From Lachnospiraceae bacterium (GTDB taxonomy: Bacteria; Bacillota; Clostridia; Lachnospirales; Lachnospiraceae): 5,107 nt of DNA. Positions 4,637 through 5,107 of the stretch are shown piece by piece. Below the pieces are notes generated by a model that saw only the letters and a list, made by a program, of their open reading frames with translations, was not told the DNA's origin and ran no database searches. The stretch's first letter is position 1. Each line of letters starts with the position of its first letter. The DNA lies in the NCBI GenBank assembly GCA_019421365.1, contig JAHZFJ010000061.1, positions 1 to 5,107 of the forward strand, read 5' to 3'. The position numbers were made by a program, and so were the translations under genes.

Positions 4637-4883
4637 ATCGTAGAGTTTACATTTATTCACTATAAAAAATGCTTTTGATGGAAATATGATATGTGATATT
4701 ATTTTTTTATTATGAATTAAATTATAAGGTTTGGAGAGAATAGTATAAGTAGATTCTTCTGAATCATAAAATCAATTGCTAGTTGTGAAATAATGGGATA
4801 TTGATAAAAAGCCATTAGAATCAAGGGTTTGCGGGTATTACTATGAACCAAAATGGTTATAAATAAATTTATTATATTGTTTG
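4637..4883. other. AT-rich intergenic stretch with no supported gene
   Basis: This lies between the operon terminator and the tRNA-Pro promoter region. I see no ORF with an RBS and no complete promoter. Small structures present are GATTC-TTCT-GAATC (4752-4765) and the short palindrome AACCA-AAA-TGGTT (4846-4858). A minus-strand open frame through 4717-5001 has low-complexity composition and crosses the tRNA promoter, so I do not call it. Confidence 0.5.
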
Positions 4884-4904
4884 AAAAAATAATATTTTTT
4901 AAAA

Positions 4905-4957
4905 AATTAAAAAAAATTAAAAAAGGTGTTGACATTTCTTTTTGCTTATAATATAAT
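4905..4957 (+). promoter_or_regulatory. Strong tRNA-Pro promoter with A-tract UP element
   Basis: A perfect TTGACA (4929-4934) and a perfect TATAAT (4952-4957) are separated by 17 bp. A second overlapping TATAAT (4947-4952) has a spacer too short to be used. Directly upstream, A runs at 4901-4906, 4909-4916 and 4919-4924 form an UP-element-like block where the RNA polymerase alpha C-terminal domains bind. The start would be near 4964, about 90 nt before the tRNA. Confidence 0.9.
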
Positions 4958-4961
4958 AATT

Positions 4962-5002
4962 CTTGCGTTGAGGCGATACAGAAAAAAACAACGGATAACA
5001 AG
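4962..5002 (+). other. Possible hairpin in the tRNA-Pro 5' leader
   Basis: CTTG (4962-4965) and CGTTG (4966-4970) can pair with CAAG (4999-5002) and CAACG (4989-4993). A 5-nt bulge (4994-4998) and an 18-nt A-rich loop remain. It would lie at the very 5' end of the tRNA precursor. It could protect or help process the leader, or be chance pairing. Confidence 0.3.
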
Positions 5003-5054
5003 TTACAAAATGAAACGAAGTATTTAATGTTTTAAGTCTTAACTAAATAGAATA

Positions 5055-5107
5055 CGGGGTGTGGCTCAGCTTGGCTAGAGCGCTTGATTTGGGATCAAGA
5101 GGTCGCA
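5055..5107 (+). tRNA. tRNA-Pro(TGG), 5' part (cut by the window edge)
   Basis: The gene begins with acceptor strand CGGGGTG (5055-5061). A D arm follows with stem GCTC (5064-5067) and GAGC (5078-5081). The anticodon arm is CTTGA (5083-5087) with TCAAG (5095-5099) around the loop TTTGGGA, giving anticodon TGG at 5090-5092. The variable loop AGGTC (5100-5104) and the first bases of the T stem follow, then the window ends. UGG with a modified first base can read all CCN proline codons. The C at the first acceptor position is usual for bacterial tRNA-Pro. More tRNA genes may follow outside the window. Confidence 0.96.

Noticed and set aside
4800..4860. Possible phage or integrase attachment remnant near tRNA-Pro
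   Set aside because: No duplicated tRNA sequence or integrase fragment is visible, and the stretch lies upstream of the tRNA 5' end, whereas elements usually insert at the 3' end.
4717..5001. Minus-strand 94-codon open frame next to tRNA-Pro
   Set aside because: It is antisense to the consensus tRNA-Pro promoter and A tracts, its protein is low-complexity F/I/L/N-rich, and no RBS is visible.

Overview
The window is AT-rich with small intergenic gaps inside its operon, strong AGGAGG-type ribosome binding sites, GTG as well as ATG starts, and tRNA genes without an encoded CCA. This fits a low-GC Firmicute, most likely a clostridium of the Lachnospiraceae type. That placement is inferred from base composition, signals and gene content, not from a database match.

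Layout. Both edges cut tRNA genes: the 3' part of tRNA-Arg(ACG) with its terminator on the left, and the 5' part of tRNA-Pro(TGG) with an A-tract-rich consensus promoter on the right. Between them, all on the plus strand, lie: a HAAS/DUF1700 membrane protein (365-841) preceded by two pairs of direct repeats; a 55-residue Asn/Ser-rich protein (1351-1518) with its own strong RBS and terminator; a single-domain rhodanese (1751-2053); and a tight three-gene run, a THUMP-domain RlmL/YpsC-type rRNA methyltransferase (2276-3430), an RdgB/HAM1 non-canonical purine NTP pyrophosphatase (3470-4069) and a YfcE-type metallophosphoesterase (4086-4574).

The most interesting region is the 509-bp gap at 842-1350. 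Read on the minus strand it has a sigma-A-like promoter (TTGCTT, 17 bp, TATAAT), a 5' hairpin, a linker with two CCCC runs, and an 11-bp GC-rich hairpin with CCCCC in its loop, followed by an A/U-rich tail. That is the plan of a roughly 125-nt trans-acting small RNA with several C-rich, anti-Shine-Dalgarno-like single-stranded segments. It recalls RsaE/RoxS of other Firmicutes in design, but I cannot assign it to a known family. A cre-like palindrome (1207-1220) lies between it and the Asn/Ser-rich gene.

The methyltransferase, pyrophosphatase and phosphoesterase genes look like one housekeeping transcript for rRNA modification, nucleotide-pool cleaning and phosphodiester or phosphoester hydrolysis. 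A promoter lies about 150 bp upstream, so the leader would contain two hairpins and a possible 30-codon leader ORF, which leaves room for attenuation. No mobile element, CRISPR array or defence gene is visible.
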